Shown here: positions 1 through 5,157 of the stretch, one piece after another
Layout of the letters: every line of letters begins with the position of its first letter
Numbering within the stretch: position 1 is the first letter of the stretch
Assembly: GCA_016839905.1 (NCBI GenBank)
Contig: JAEOTJ010000239.1
Location: 1-6,216, forward strand
From: Promethearchaeota archaeon
GTDB taxonomy: Archaea > Asgardarchaeota > Lokiarchaeia > Sigynarchaeales > SOKP01
Direction: 5' to 3'
Length of the DNA: 6,216 nucleotides
Translations under genes and position numbers: made by a program
Notes under the pieces: generated by a model
Told to the model about the DNA's origin: nothing
Seen by the model: only the letters and a program-made list of their open reading frames with translations
Databases searched by the model: none

Positions 1-318
1 AGACTTTAAAATCCTTTGATACTGTTCTTTAAAAAAGTTCTCGACAACATTAAAACACTTATTTTTAAAAAGAATAGAGAATGACTAAAAGTTAGAAGTA
101 ATAAAATAATGAAATTACTATTATAATCTTTCCATTAATTCTTAATTAAATTATGATTTTTATTTCTAATGAAGAGTATTCATAAAAGATATCTTAATCA
201 GTAAATATCAGTTACCAACATATTTAAATAATAATTCAATTTATTGCTCTTAGAAGCGAGATATAACAATTTTCAAATCCTCAACTAAAATTATTTCTAA
301 ATACCAAAAGATGATATT
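1..318. other. AT-rich region without a gene
   Basis: I find no open frame with coding character on either strand, no tRNA- or rRNA-like segment and no obvious repeat. Stops are dense in all frames. The only possible signal is an A/T stretch around 219-231 (TATTTAAATA) that resembles an archaeal TATA box, but it would imply a leader of about 60-70 bases for the gene starting at 319, so it is only a weak promoter candidate. Confidence 0.6.
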
Positions 319-969
319 ATGTTAAGTATAAAACAAAGAGAAAAAGAGAGAAGTTTAAATATAGTCTTTGATACAAAAATAATCGAAAAGTTAAGATCAG
401 TAAGTTCTGAGTTAAACATAAATGAAAAGAAAGTGCCAGATATCATAGATATTCTATGTGATAAAGCAATAGATTTAAATAAGAATGTTAAAAACCTATC
501 TCTAATGCCAAAAAAAACCACTTTTAAAGATCTTTTTCAAGAACTCTTTTATCTTGAAAAATTATTAACGAAAAAGGATAAGGTAATGTTTTTTATTTTT
601 AAAGAGTCTCATAATAACAATACAGTATTTCTAAAATCAATAATTAAAAGATTATCTTGGAAAAAACCTTGTAAAATTCAAGAAGCACAAAATATTATAC
701 GAGATCTAGCAAAACAAGGATTAATATCAATAATTAAAAAATGTCCTCAATGTGGTACTTCATTTAATTTTTTACCTGATTTTTGTGAGAGTTGTGGTTA
801 TAAATTGTTACTACAAAAAATTAATTTCAAAGATAAGCGTTTAAGGCCGAGATATGCAATTGATATAACTGAAAAAGGCAAAAAATCTGTGAATGAGCTA
901 ATTTATGCCTATATTAACATATATACTTTTTTAAATGTATGGAATAAACACTTAAATAAAACAAATTAA
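319..969 (+). CDS. Zinc-ribbon winged-helix protein, probable DNA-binding regulator
   Basis: 216 aa protein starting at an ATG. Residues 12-52 (SLNIVFDTK... to ...CDKAIDL) read like a ribbon-helix-helix strand plus two helices; this is a tentative match. Residues about 70-140 are helical and basic and end in a recognition-helix-like stretch (QEAQNIIRDLAKQGLI). A four-Cys zinc ribbon follows (CPQCG at 142-146, CESCG at 156-160; Cys 142, 145, 156, 159). The chain then returns to a strand and helix typical of winged-helix C-termini (RYAIDITEKGKKSVNELI, about 178-195). The ribbon therefore seems to sit inside the wing hairpin. A role as transcription regulator is inferred from this fold reading only; ligand and targets are unknown. 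It lies 26 bases upstream of a broken small gene on the same strand. No strong Shine-Dalgarno is visible, which is common in archaea. It could instead be a non-DNA-binding wHTH adaptor. Confidence 0.75.
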   Translation: MLSIKQREKERSLNIVFDTKIIEKLRSVSSELNINEKKVPDIIDILCDKAIDLNKNVKNLSLMPKKTTFKDLFQELFYLEKLLTKKDKVMFFIFKESHNNNTVFLKSIIKRLSWKKPCKIQEAQNIIRDLAKQGLISIIKKCPQCGTSFNFLPDFCESCGYKLLLQKINFKDKRLRPRYAIDITEKGKKSVNELIYAYINIYTFLNVWNKHLNKTN

Positions 970-995
970 ATTAACAATATTAGGTTTGAAGTGTT

Positions 996-1312
996 ATGAT
1001 GAGGAACATGATATATAAAGAACTTAGAAAGGAAATCAAGGGGATACCTAATCTAAAGGATTCTGAAAAAGCATTAGAAGAAATAAAAAAGTTAGATAAA
1101 ATCTTATCAAAAGCAAAAATCGATGTTAGAAAAAGAGACAATTATGCCTATTTTTAAAAAATGGAAGCACGTTATGATAAAGAAGCAAAAGAAAAAAGAG
1201 CAAGAGTTATCGGGAATTTAGGAAGAATCAGAATAGAAGATTATGAAGTAAATAAAGATAAATTAAAAAAAGGAGTAAGGAAGAATTAATTACAAACTTG
1301 GAGCAATTTTAG
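996..1312 (+). pseudogene. Broken copy A of small duplicated protein (nonsense + 1-base deletion)
   Basis: Reading from ATG 996 gives 53 residues (including LEEIKKLDKILSKAKIDVR and NYAYF) and then TAA at 1155-1157. The frame continues beyond the stop with clear homology to the copy at 3212: MEARYDKEAKEKRARVIGN aligns with MEAYYDKDVKEKRAKVIGN, and the stop falls where the other copy has TAT (Tyr). The literal frame ends at 1287-1289. If the A-run at 1265-1271 had eight A instead of seven, the frame would continue as SKEELITNLEQF and stop at TAG 1310-1312, matching SKEELIKNLEKY in the other copy. So one nonsense change and one single-A deletion separate this from an intact gene of about 105 codons. 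The core (basic stretch, aromatic strand, YDK turn, VIGNL) loosely recalls the N-terminal hairpin region preceding some IS4/IS1634-type transposases; I cannot confirm that family. It is followed by a GTPase gene, the same order as the second copy. Confidence 0.75.
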
Positions 1313-1316
1313 TAAG

Positions 1317-1380
1317 ATTAAACTCTTAATATAATTAAAAATAAATATGTGTGTTTGTATTGATATCAAAAAAGTTAAAA
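1317..1380 (+). promoter_or_regulatory. Conserved 64-bp block upstream of GTPase A, probable promoter
   Basis: Aligns without gaps to 3503-3566 with 57 of 64 bases identical by hand count. It contains TTAATATAATTAAAAATAAATA, which fits an archaeal TATA/BRE region, then GTGTGTTTGTATTG and TATCAAAAAAG. It is better conserved than the coding sequence just downstream of it, which suggests a functional element rather than passive duplication. If the A/T core at about 1330-1343 is the TATA box, transcription would start near 1365 and reach ATG 1396 with a leader of about 30 bases. The alternative is that its second half encodes a common N-terminal peptide beginning at GTG 1351. Confidence 0.45.
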
Positions 1381-1395
1381 ACAATAAATAAGATA

Positions 1396-1920
1396 ATGAC
1401 TGAATATGATTATACATATAGAATTTGCTTATTTGCAAGAGAAAATGTAGGGATAAAAACCTTAGTAGGAAAAGAAATGCAACCCGCTTTCCTAAACGAT
1501 ACGTCATTGACTATTAGTATGACTCTTTATGATAAAATTATTAATTCTAAAGTAGGCAAAATAAAAGTACAATTTTTTAATTTATCCAATAAAGAACAGT
1601 TTAAATTTCTGTGGCATCAGTTTAGCAAAGACTCTGATGGTATAATGGTGATGTATGATATTAAAAACGTGAAATCTTTAAAAATTATCTCTGAAATCTG
1701 TGAGCCCATAAAAAAAAGTTTAGATCGTAATATTCCACTTTTTTTAGCAGGAAATAAATTAGATTTAGAAACGAATCGGGAAGTAACAAAAGAAGAAGTA
1801 GAAATTTTAAAAAAGAAATACAATATCTCATCATCAATGGAGATTTCAGCAAAAACAGGAGAAAATAGCGATGAAATGTTTCTGAAATTAACTGATATGA
1901 TGTATAAGAGATATCACTAA
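1396..1920 (+). CDS. Atypical Ras/Rab-type small GTPase (A), degenerate P-loop
   Basis: 174 aa from ATG 1396; an upstream in-frame GTG at 1351 would add 15 residues (numbering below uses that longer form). ATG was preferred because its N-terminus matches the length of GTPase C and the preceding bases look like promoter. Small GTPase fold by motif order. The P-loop is AxxxxGIKT (residues 29-37) where the family has GxxxxGK(S/T), so both the first Gly and the invariant Lys position are changed. The DxxG motif reads NLSN (77-80). YDI (102-104) follows the usual strand. G4 is intact as NKLD (135-138) and G5 as SAK (166-168). There is no C-terminal Cys for prenylation; it ends MMYKRYH. Guanine recognition looks preserved, but Mg2+/phosphate binding and hydrolysis are probably lost. 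It follows broken small-protein copy A and precedes GTPase C by 49 bases. It may be a pseudo-GTPase or a gene drifting towards loss. Confidence 0.85.
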   Translation: MTEYDYTYRICLFARENVGIKTLVGKEMQPAFLNDTSLTISMTLYDKIINSKVGKIKVQFFNLSNKEQFKFLWHQFSKDSDGIMVMYDIKNVKSLKIISEICEPIKKSLDRNIPLFLAGNKLDLETNREVTKEEVEILKKKYNISSSMEISAKTGENSDEMFLKLTDMMYKRYH

Positions 1921-1969
1921 TATTTGAAAATTAAACGTATAAGAATATAGTTTTAGAGAAGAAAAGAAA

Positions 1970-2497
1970 ATGTATGATGAAAAACCTGATTTAATTATTA
2001 AAGTTTGTATGTTTGCTGATAATAAAGTAGGTAAAAAATTATTAACAAAAAAATTTCTTAAATCTACTTTTAAAGAAAGTGTAGGAGTTAATTTCTATAT
2101 TAAAGATGTTGAGATCGACGGAAAACTTATAAGATGGCAATTATGGGATTGGAGCTTAGAAGAAAAAAAGATTGCTCCATATTATCTTGACGGAACTCTT
2201 GGAGTATTATTAATCTATGATATTACTAATGTTGAAACTTTAAGTTCATTAACTGAATGGATTAAACTGATAAGAAGGTATACAAAAGAAGGTACTCCAA
2301 TTTTGTTAGTGGGAAATAAATTAGATTTAGAAGAGAATCGAGACGTATCAAAAGATGAAGTAGAGAAATTAAAAAAAACATACAACATCTCTTCATCGAT
2401 GGAGATTTCAACAAAAACAGGAGAAAATCTTGAAGAAATGTTCCTGAAATTAACTGAAATGATGTACATACAATGGAAAAAATCTCTCAATCAATAA
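1970..2497 (+). CDS. Atypical Ras/Rab-type small GTPase (C)
   Basis: 175 aa, ATG start, normal length for a Ras-superfamily domain. Motifs in order: P-loop A16-DNKV-GKK (family GxxxxGK(S/T): first Gly replaced by Ala, Ser/Thr by Lys, P-loop Lys22 kept); switch I region ESVGVNFY with Ser37 where Thr is usual; G3 as D60-WSL instead of DTAG, with Gly and the following Gln replaced; LIYDITN (81-87); G4 NKLD (116-119); G5 STK (147-149). The best preserved Ras/Rab-like sequence of the three (EIDGKLIRWQLWD, EWIKLIRR). No CaaX-type Cys at the C-terminus. Residues 115-166 match GTPase A at 42 of 52 positions by hand count, while the N-terminal halves are far more different. Role unknown; in Asgard archaea such proteins are presumed switches in membrane or cytoskeletal processes, but the catalytic changes argue for a non-hydrolysing binder. 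Confidence 0.87.
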   Translation: MYDEKPDLIIKVCMFADNKVGKKLLTKKFLKSTFKESVGVNFYIKDVEIDGKLIRWQLWDWSLEEKKIAPYYLDGTLGVLLIYDITNVETLSSLTEWIKLIRRYTKEGTPILLVGNKLDLEENRDVSKDEVEKLKKTYNISSSMEISTKTGENLEEMFLKLTEMMYIQWKKSLNQ

Positions 2498-2563
2498 ATA
2501 AATCAGGATTAATGAAAAACTCTAACTAACAAAATTAATACTAAATTCTTCCCATTGAAAGTG

Positions 2564-2580
2564 ATAATATATAATAAATA
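2564..2580 (+). promoter_or_regulatory. Candidate archaeal TATA box
   Basis: ATAATATATAATAAATA, preceded by a purine-rich GAAAGTG that could act as BRE. It lies about 42-58 bases before the ATG at 2622, a workable spacing for a short leader. In such AT-rich DNA chance matches are frequent. Confidence 0.25.
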
Positions 2581-2621
2581 CTATATAGATGTATTTAATA
2601 ATTAATAATTCCATGTAAACC

Positions 2622-2993
2622 ATGAAAATGATGGAGAAAAAATGTGAGAAATGTTCTTATTATCGTAAATTATTGGGTACTGAATATTGTTGACTTGATA
2701 TTCAGCCTAGATTCTGGGAAGAAAGAAGAAAAAAGTTTGAAAAGATGTGTAATCGATATCTTTCAAAAAAAGCTTTATTTGAAGAACAGATGAAATACAT
2801 AAGAAACCAACGTGAGAAAGAAATAAAATTAGAGATATAGGACGATGAAGGAGAGGAGGATGAGTTTATGAGAGAATATTGTGCACCATCTGAGATTTAT
2901 AAAATAAAACAATATATAAAAAAAATTATCGGTAAGAGGAGTGAATTTTTAGATAAATATCCTATTCTAAATCCCTCTCCTCCATCAAAATAA
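2622..2993 (+). pseudogene. Small Cys-rich protein frame with in-frame TGA and TAG
   Basis: Starting at ATG 2622 the frame reads 123 codons to TAA 2991-2993, interrupted by TGA at 2691-2693 (codon 24) and TAG at 2838-2840 (codon 73). Coding character persists across both stops. Before TGA: CEKCSYYRKLLGTEYC, a CxxC plus a further Cys typical of short zinc-binding knuckles. After it: a charged helical segment (RFWEERRKKFEKMCNRYL) with another Cys, then KYIRNQREKEIKLEI. After TAG: acidic DDEGEEDEF and REYC, ending in PILNPSPPSK. The four Cys (codons 8, 11, 23 and in KMCNRY) could form one zinc site. Most likely a pseudogene by two point mutations. UGA as selenocysteine or UAG as pyrrolysine is conceivable but unsupported: the residue after a zinc-site Cys is not a typical redox position, and a third stop type (TAA) interrupts a gene nearby. 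If expressed as written, only a 23-residue peptide and perhaps a 41-residue piece from ATG 2868 would be made. Confidence 0.6.
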
Positions 2994-3024
2994 AAACCTT
3001 AATATAAGGTAAGATATTCAATAG

Positions 3025-3210
3025 AACAGACTTGACATTAGAGTAGAGCTTAAAAGTCAAAAATATTCACAAGCAATAGTGAGTACTCATTCACAAAAAA
3101 TTGAAGAACTTGAAGAGGCAATTGAAGAATTAGAACCGAAGGAAAAAAAGTTAAGAGATTTCTTAGAAGAAGAATCAGAGAAGTCGAAAACATTTGACTT
3201 CTTTTCATAA
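3025..3210 (+). pseudogene. Short coiled-coil frame, probable gene fragment
   Basis: An open frame follows TAG 3022-3024 and ends at TAA 3208-3210. The only plausible start is GTG 3079, giving 43 aa. The sequence is strongly helical and charged (QKIEELEEAIEELEPKEKK, LRDFLEEESEKSK), reading as a coiled coil with heptad-like Leu/Ile spacing. No start with a clear ribosome site is visible. It ends one base before the ATG of the next gene. It looks like the tail of a longer coiled-coil protein whose 5' part is missing; a genuine micro-protein is the alternative. Function not recognised. Confidence 0.4.
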
Positions 3211-3211
3211 A

Positions 3212-3427
3212 ATGTTAAGGATTCCTCAATATAAGGATCTCACTTTAGAAGAAATTAAAAAGTTAGATAAAATTTTATCAAAGGTAAAAATCGAAGTTAG
3301 AAAAAGAGGAAATTATGCCTATTTTTATGAAATGGAAGCGTATTATGATAAAGATGTAAAAGAAAAAAGAGCAAAAGTTATTGGAAATTTAGAAAGAATT
3401 AAATTAGAAGAATATGAAGCAAAATAA
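3212..3427 (+). CDS. Copy B of small duplicated protein, C-terminus shifted out of frame
   Basis: 71 aa from ATG 3212 (a TTG at 3194 would add six). Reads MLRIPQYKDLTLEEIKK, then a helix (LDKILSKVKIEVRKR), an aromatic strand (NYAYFYEMEAYYDKD) and KRAKVIGNLERIKLEEYEAK. The frame stops at TAA 3425-3427, just after an AAAA run at 3421-3424. Removing one A restores a frame through MSKEELIKNLEKY to TAA 3483-3485, exactly matching in length the tail reconstructed for copy A. The ancestral protein was therefore about 90 aa and this copy is truncated by one base. Homology to the N-terminal hairpin of IS4/IS1634-type transposases is a weak impression only; otherwise a conserved small protein of unknown function. 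It sits about 110 bases before GTPase B, the same order as copy A and GTPase A, so the pair was duplicated together. Confidence 0.65.
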   Translation: MLRIPQYKDLTLEEIKKLDKILSKVKIEVRKRGNYAYFYEMEAYYDKDVKEKRAKVIGNLERIKLEEYEAK

Positions 3428-3502
3428 AAATAAATTAAACCTGATGAGTAAAGAAGAATTAATCAAAAATTTAGAAAAATATTAAAGAGATTGAGAAGAA
3501 GG

Positions 3503-3566
3503 ATTAAATCATTAATATAGTTAAAAATAAATAGGTGTGTTTGTATTGTTATCAAAAAAGATAAAA
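3503..3566 (+). promoter_or_regulatory. Second copy of the conserved 64-bp block, probable promoter of GTPase B
   Basis: Gap-free match to 1317-1380 (57/64). The changes are single substitutions scattered along the block; the A/T core TTAAAAATAAATA and the GTGTGTTTGTATTG stretch are unchanged. Within the stretch that could be read as codons from GTG 3537, no third codon position differs between the two copies, which is not the pattern of protein-level constraint and favours a DNA- or RNA-level role. Confidence 0.45.
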
Positions 3567-4142
3567 TCAAGATGTAAGATTATAAGTGATCATTGGGACT
3601 ACACATTTAAAATTTGTATATTTGCAGGTAAAAATATAGGTAAAAAATCCCTTTCTAAAAGATTTACTAAGCCTATTTTTGATGATTATGAATTTGATGA
3701 ATCATCAAGAGGACTGCATTTCTTCTTGAAGACAATGAAAATTGATGATAAAATTGCAAAATTACAGTATTGGTTGTTACTAGGTGATACTGAAATATTT
3801 AAACGGTTTCATCCAGACAGAAATGTAAATCAACAGTACATTAAAGGTTCTAATGGTATTATAAAAATGTATGATATTACTAATAAAGAATCTTTAAATC
3901 ATTTATCTGAATGGAGTCAATTGATAAAGAATAAGTTAGATTATAAGCCTCCTATTTTATTAGTAGGTAATAAATTGGATTTAGAAAAGAATCGAGAAGT
4001 ATCAAAAGAAGAAGTAGAGAAATTAAAAAAGCAATTTGGAATTTCTTCTTCAATGGAAATCTCTTTGAAAACAGGAGAAAATGTATTTAATATGTCCAAA
4101 AAAATAGCTGAAATGATGTATAAGAGATATCAACATTTTTAA
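3537..4142 (+). CDS. Atypical Ras/Rab-type small GTPase (B) with G3 insertion
   Basis: 201 aa if started at GTG 3537. No ATG exists near the expected start: the codon aligned with GTPase A's ATG 1396 is ATA (3582-3584), so either GTG/TTG upstream or a non-standard codon is used, or the start has been lost. Motifs: P-loop A30-GKNI-GKKS (first Gly to Ala, Ser/Thr to Lys, Lys36 kept); switch I ESSRGLHFF with Ser for Thr; G3 reads WLLLGD (79-84), so the Mg2+-contacting Asp is lost and one residue is added; between G3 and the next strand there is an extra segment of about six residues (HPDRNVNQQY); KMYDITN (110-116); G4 NKLD (145-148); G5 SLK (177-179). Ends MMYKRYQHF without a lipidation Cys. The C-terminal third is nearly the same as in A and C. 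Likely binds guanine nucleotide weakly or without Mg2+-dependent hydrolysis (inference). Confidence 0.82.
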   Translation: MFVLLSKKIKSRCKIISDHWDYTFKICIFAGKNIGKKSLSKRFTKPIFDDYEFDESSRGLHFFLKTMKIDDKIAKLQYWLLLGDTEIFKRFHPDRNVNQQYIKGSNGIIKMYDITNKESLNHLSEWSQLIKNKLDYKPPILLVGNKLDLEKNREVSKEEVEKLKKQFGISSSMEISLKTGENVFNMSKKIAEMMYKRYQHF

Positions 4143-4268
4143 GGATTAGAAACTGGTATAAGTGATGTTAATAGAAGGGACAATTGGGTAACAGTTTCAG
4201 AAAAGTGTATGGAATCCTTAAAGGAATTAAACAATTTCATCAAAAAGGAAATCCTAGATATAAAGTAA
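4143..4268 (+). other. Orphan open frame directly after, and in frame with, the GTPase B stop
   Basis: Immediately after the TAA of GTPase B, the same frame stays open for 41 codons to TAA 4266-4268, with protein-like sequence (WVTVSEKCMESLKELNNFI, then KKEILDIK). The only ATG is at 4209-4211. It could be the tail of another gene joined here by rearrangement, or an extension reached by readthrough. Neither GTPase A nor C has a similar extension, so a gene remnant is more likely. Confidence 0.3.
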
Positions 4269-4286
4269 AACATCTAATAAAAAAAA

Positions 4287-4312
4287 TTTTTTTATTTCTG
4301 TGTTTCTTTTCT
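4287..4312 (+). terminator. T-rich tract, candidate archaeal terminator
   Basis: Seven T preceded by eight A, then further pyrimidine-rich sequence (ATTTCTGTGTTTCTTTTC). Archaeal termination usually depends on such oligo-T stretches. It lies about 150 bases after GTPase B and closes the GTPase cluster. Confidence 0.35.
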
Positions 4313-4317
4313 TCAAG

Positions 4318-4347
4318 TATTTAGGATTCCTCAACATAAGGATCCTG
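4318..4347 (+). repeat. Remnant of a third copy of the small duplicated gene
   Basis: Bases 4323-4344 match 3218-3239, the start of copy B, at 21 of 22 positions, and in the matching frame read FRIPQHKDPV against LRIPQYKDLT. Homology fades afterwards, so only a scrap of the 5' coding end is present. Confidence 0.5.
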
Positions 4348-4622
4348 TATTATTAAACATAATCGTTCCATTTAATAATAAAAACCTTGCCATAAAATCA
4401 GTAAACATTAATAATTAGTAAATAATAATATTTAATAAATAAATCTATTAACCAATTCCTTAATTGCATAAATCTTTTATACAAGATTAAACTAATTCTT
4501 TAATAGTTCAATGATCTTTACTAAGAGTTACAAACAATCTGGAACCATTGAAAATTGGAAAAATCTAATAATAAAAATAAAAAATTTGATTAAAAATAAC
4601 GTTTAAAAAAAGGATAATAAAA

Positions 4623-5157
4623 ATGTTAAGTATTAAAAAAAAAAAAAAAAATATATAAATATGGTCTATTAGCATGTTTTATAATTACAATTATTTTATT
4701 TTCTGGAATAGCTCCCCTAGTAGATTGGGGAGATATTAAAGATAAACCAGAACCTGTTTGGTTTGATCCAAGTTTAGCAGATTATCTTTACGAAGATAAT
4801 GTAGATAATACAAGCTATAGCTTTAATGCTTATAATGAGAGTTATATTATTTGCAAGATTCAAAATACAGATTTTACAAGCTTTACGTTCAATAATACAG
4901 TTTATAATGTGAGCTATGGGATAAATGTAATTCCTATTGATTTTAGGACTCTAAATGCCTCATATTCTATCAATATTAGTCAAGAAGATGTTAATAATGA
5001 TGTATTTGATTGGATTATTGTAGAACCTCTTTATATAAAATCTGGAACTATCAATGTAAACCTAACAAATACAACCGATATTTCTTTTTATGCAGGAAGT
5101 ATGGTTTCGATATTAATTGATTCGGATCTCCTTCTATTTGCTCTACAAAATAGTTGA
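4623..5157 (+). CDS. Secreted, N-glycosylation-sequon-rich protein, frame interrupted at a poly-A run
   Basis: From ATG 4623 the frame reads MLSI, then lysines from a 17-A run, and stops at TAA 4656-4658. With one A fewer, the same start runs into an open frame to TGA 5155-5157, giving about 177 aa: basic N-terminus (MLSIKKKKKIYKYG), hydrophobic segment (LLACFIITIILFSGIA) and a polar body. That is a convincing signal peptide or N-terminal anchor, so the join is probably the true gene. As written, only the body from GTG 4909 (82 aa) is an ORF with a start codon. The body has eight N-x-S/T sequons within about 90 residues, four of the form N-x-S-Y (NTSY, NESY, NVSY, NASY), and few charged residues, as in a heavily glycosylated cell-surface protein. 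The last about 13 residues lie on DNA that resembles an antisense Nudix fragment, so the natural C-terminus is probably missing. No family recognised. Confidence 0.6.
4635..4651 (+). repeat. 17-A homopolymer inside the signal-peptide coding region
   Basis: The A-run falls just after codon 4 of the secreted protein. Sixteen A joins the start to the signal peptide and body; seventeen, as written, puts TAA soon after. A tract of this length is prone to polymerase slippage, transcriptional slippage and sequencing miscounts. Confidence 0.8.

Larger units (their letters stand above)
4269..4622. other. AT-rich intergenic stretch with terminator candidate and a repeat scrap
   Basis: No convincing gene on either strand. 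It holds the T-rich tract at 4287-4312, the short repeat of the small-protein gene near 4318-4347, and then about 270 bases of stop-rich A/T DNA leading to the secreted-protein gene. An AAAGGA at about 4609-4614 is a plausible ribosome site for ATG 4623. Confidence 0.5.

Noticed and set aside
297..521. Minus-strand open frame of 74 codons
   Set aside because: It is antisense to the start of the zinc-ribbon gene, hydrophobic by AT-codon chance, and has no recognisable motif.
1286..1507. Minus-strand open frame of 73 codons rich in Leu/Phe
   Set aside because: It overlaps the GTPase A start and the conserved block in antisense; its membrane-like composition is what A/T-rich antisense DNA gives.
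2215..2490. Minus-strand open frame of 91 codons, with a similar one at 1617-1823
   Set aside because: They are mirror images of the conserved NKLD-to-MMY part of the GTPases, which explains why they resemble each other.
996..2993. Alternative genetic code (stops read as amino acids, as in some ciliates)
   Set aside because: All three stop types interrupt frames, yet the GTPases, regulator and phosphatase end normally at TAA at family-typical lengths; decay or sequence error explains the interruptions better.
2996..3010. Perfect short inverted repeat ACCTTA-ATA-TAAGGT just after the Cys-rich frame
   Set aside because: Six A/T-rich base pairs with a three-base loop are too weak to call a terminator or operator, and no T-run follows.
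4318..4420. Small ORF continuing from the third-copy repeat (about 30 codons to TAG)
   Set aside because: After the first ten residues it no longer resembles the small protein and has no start codon; treated as a scrap only.
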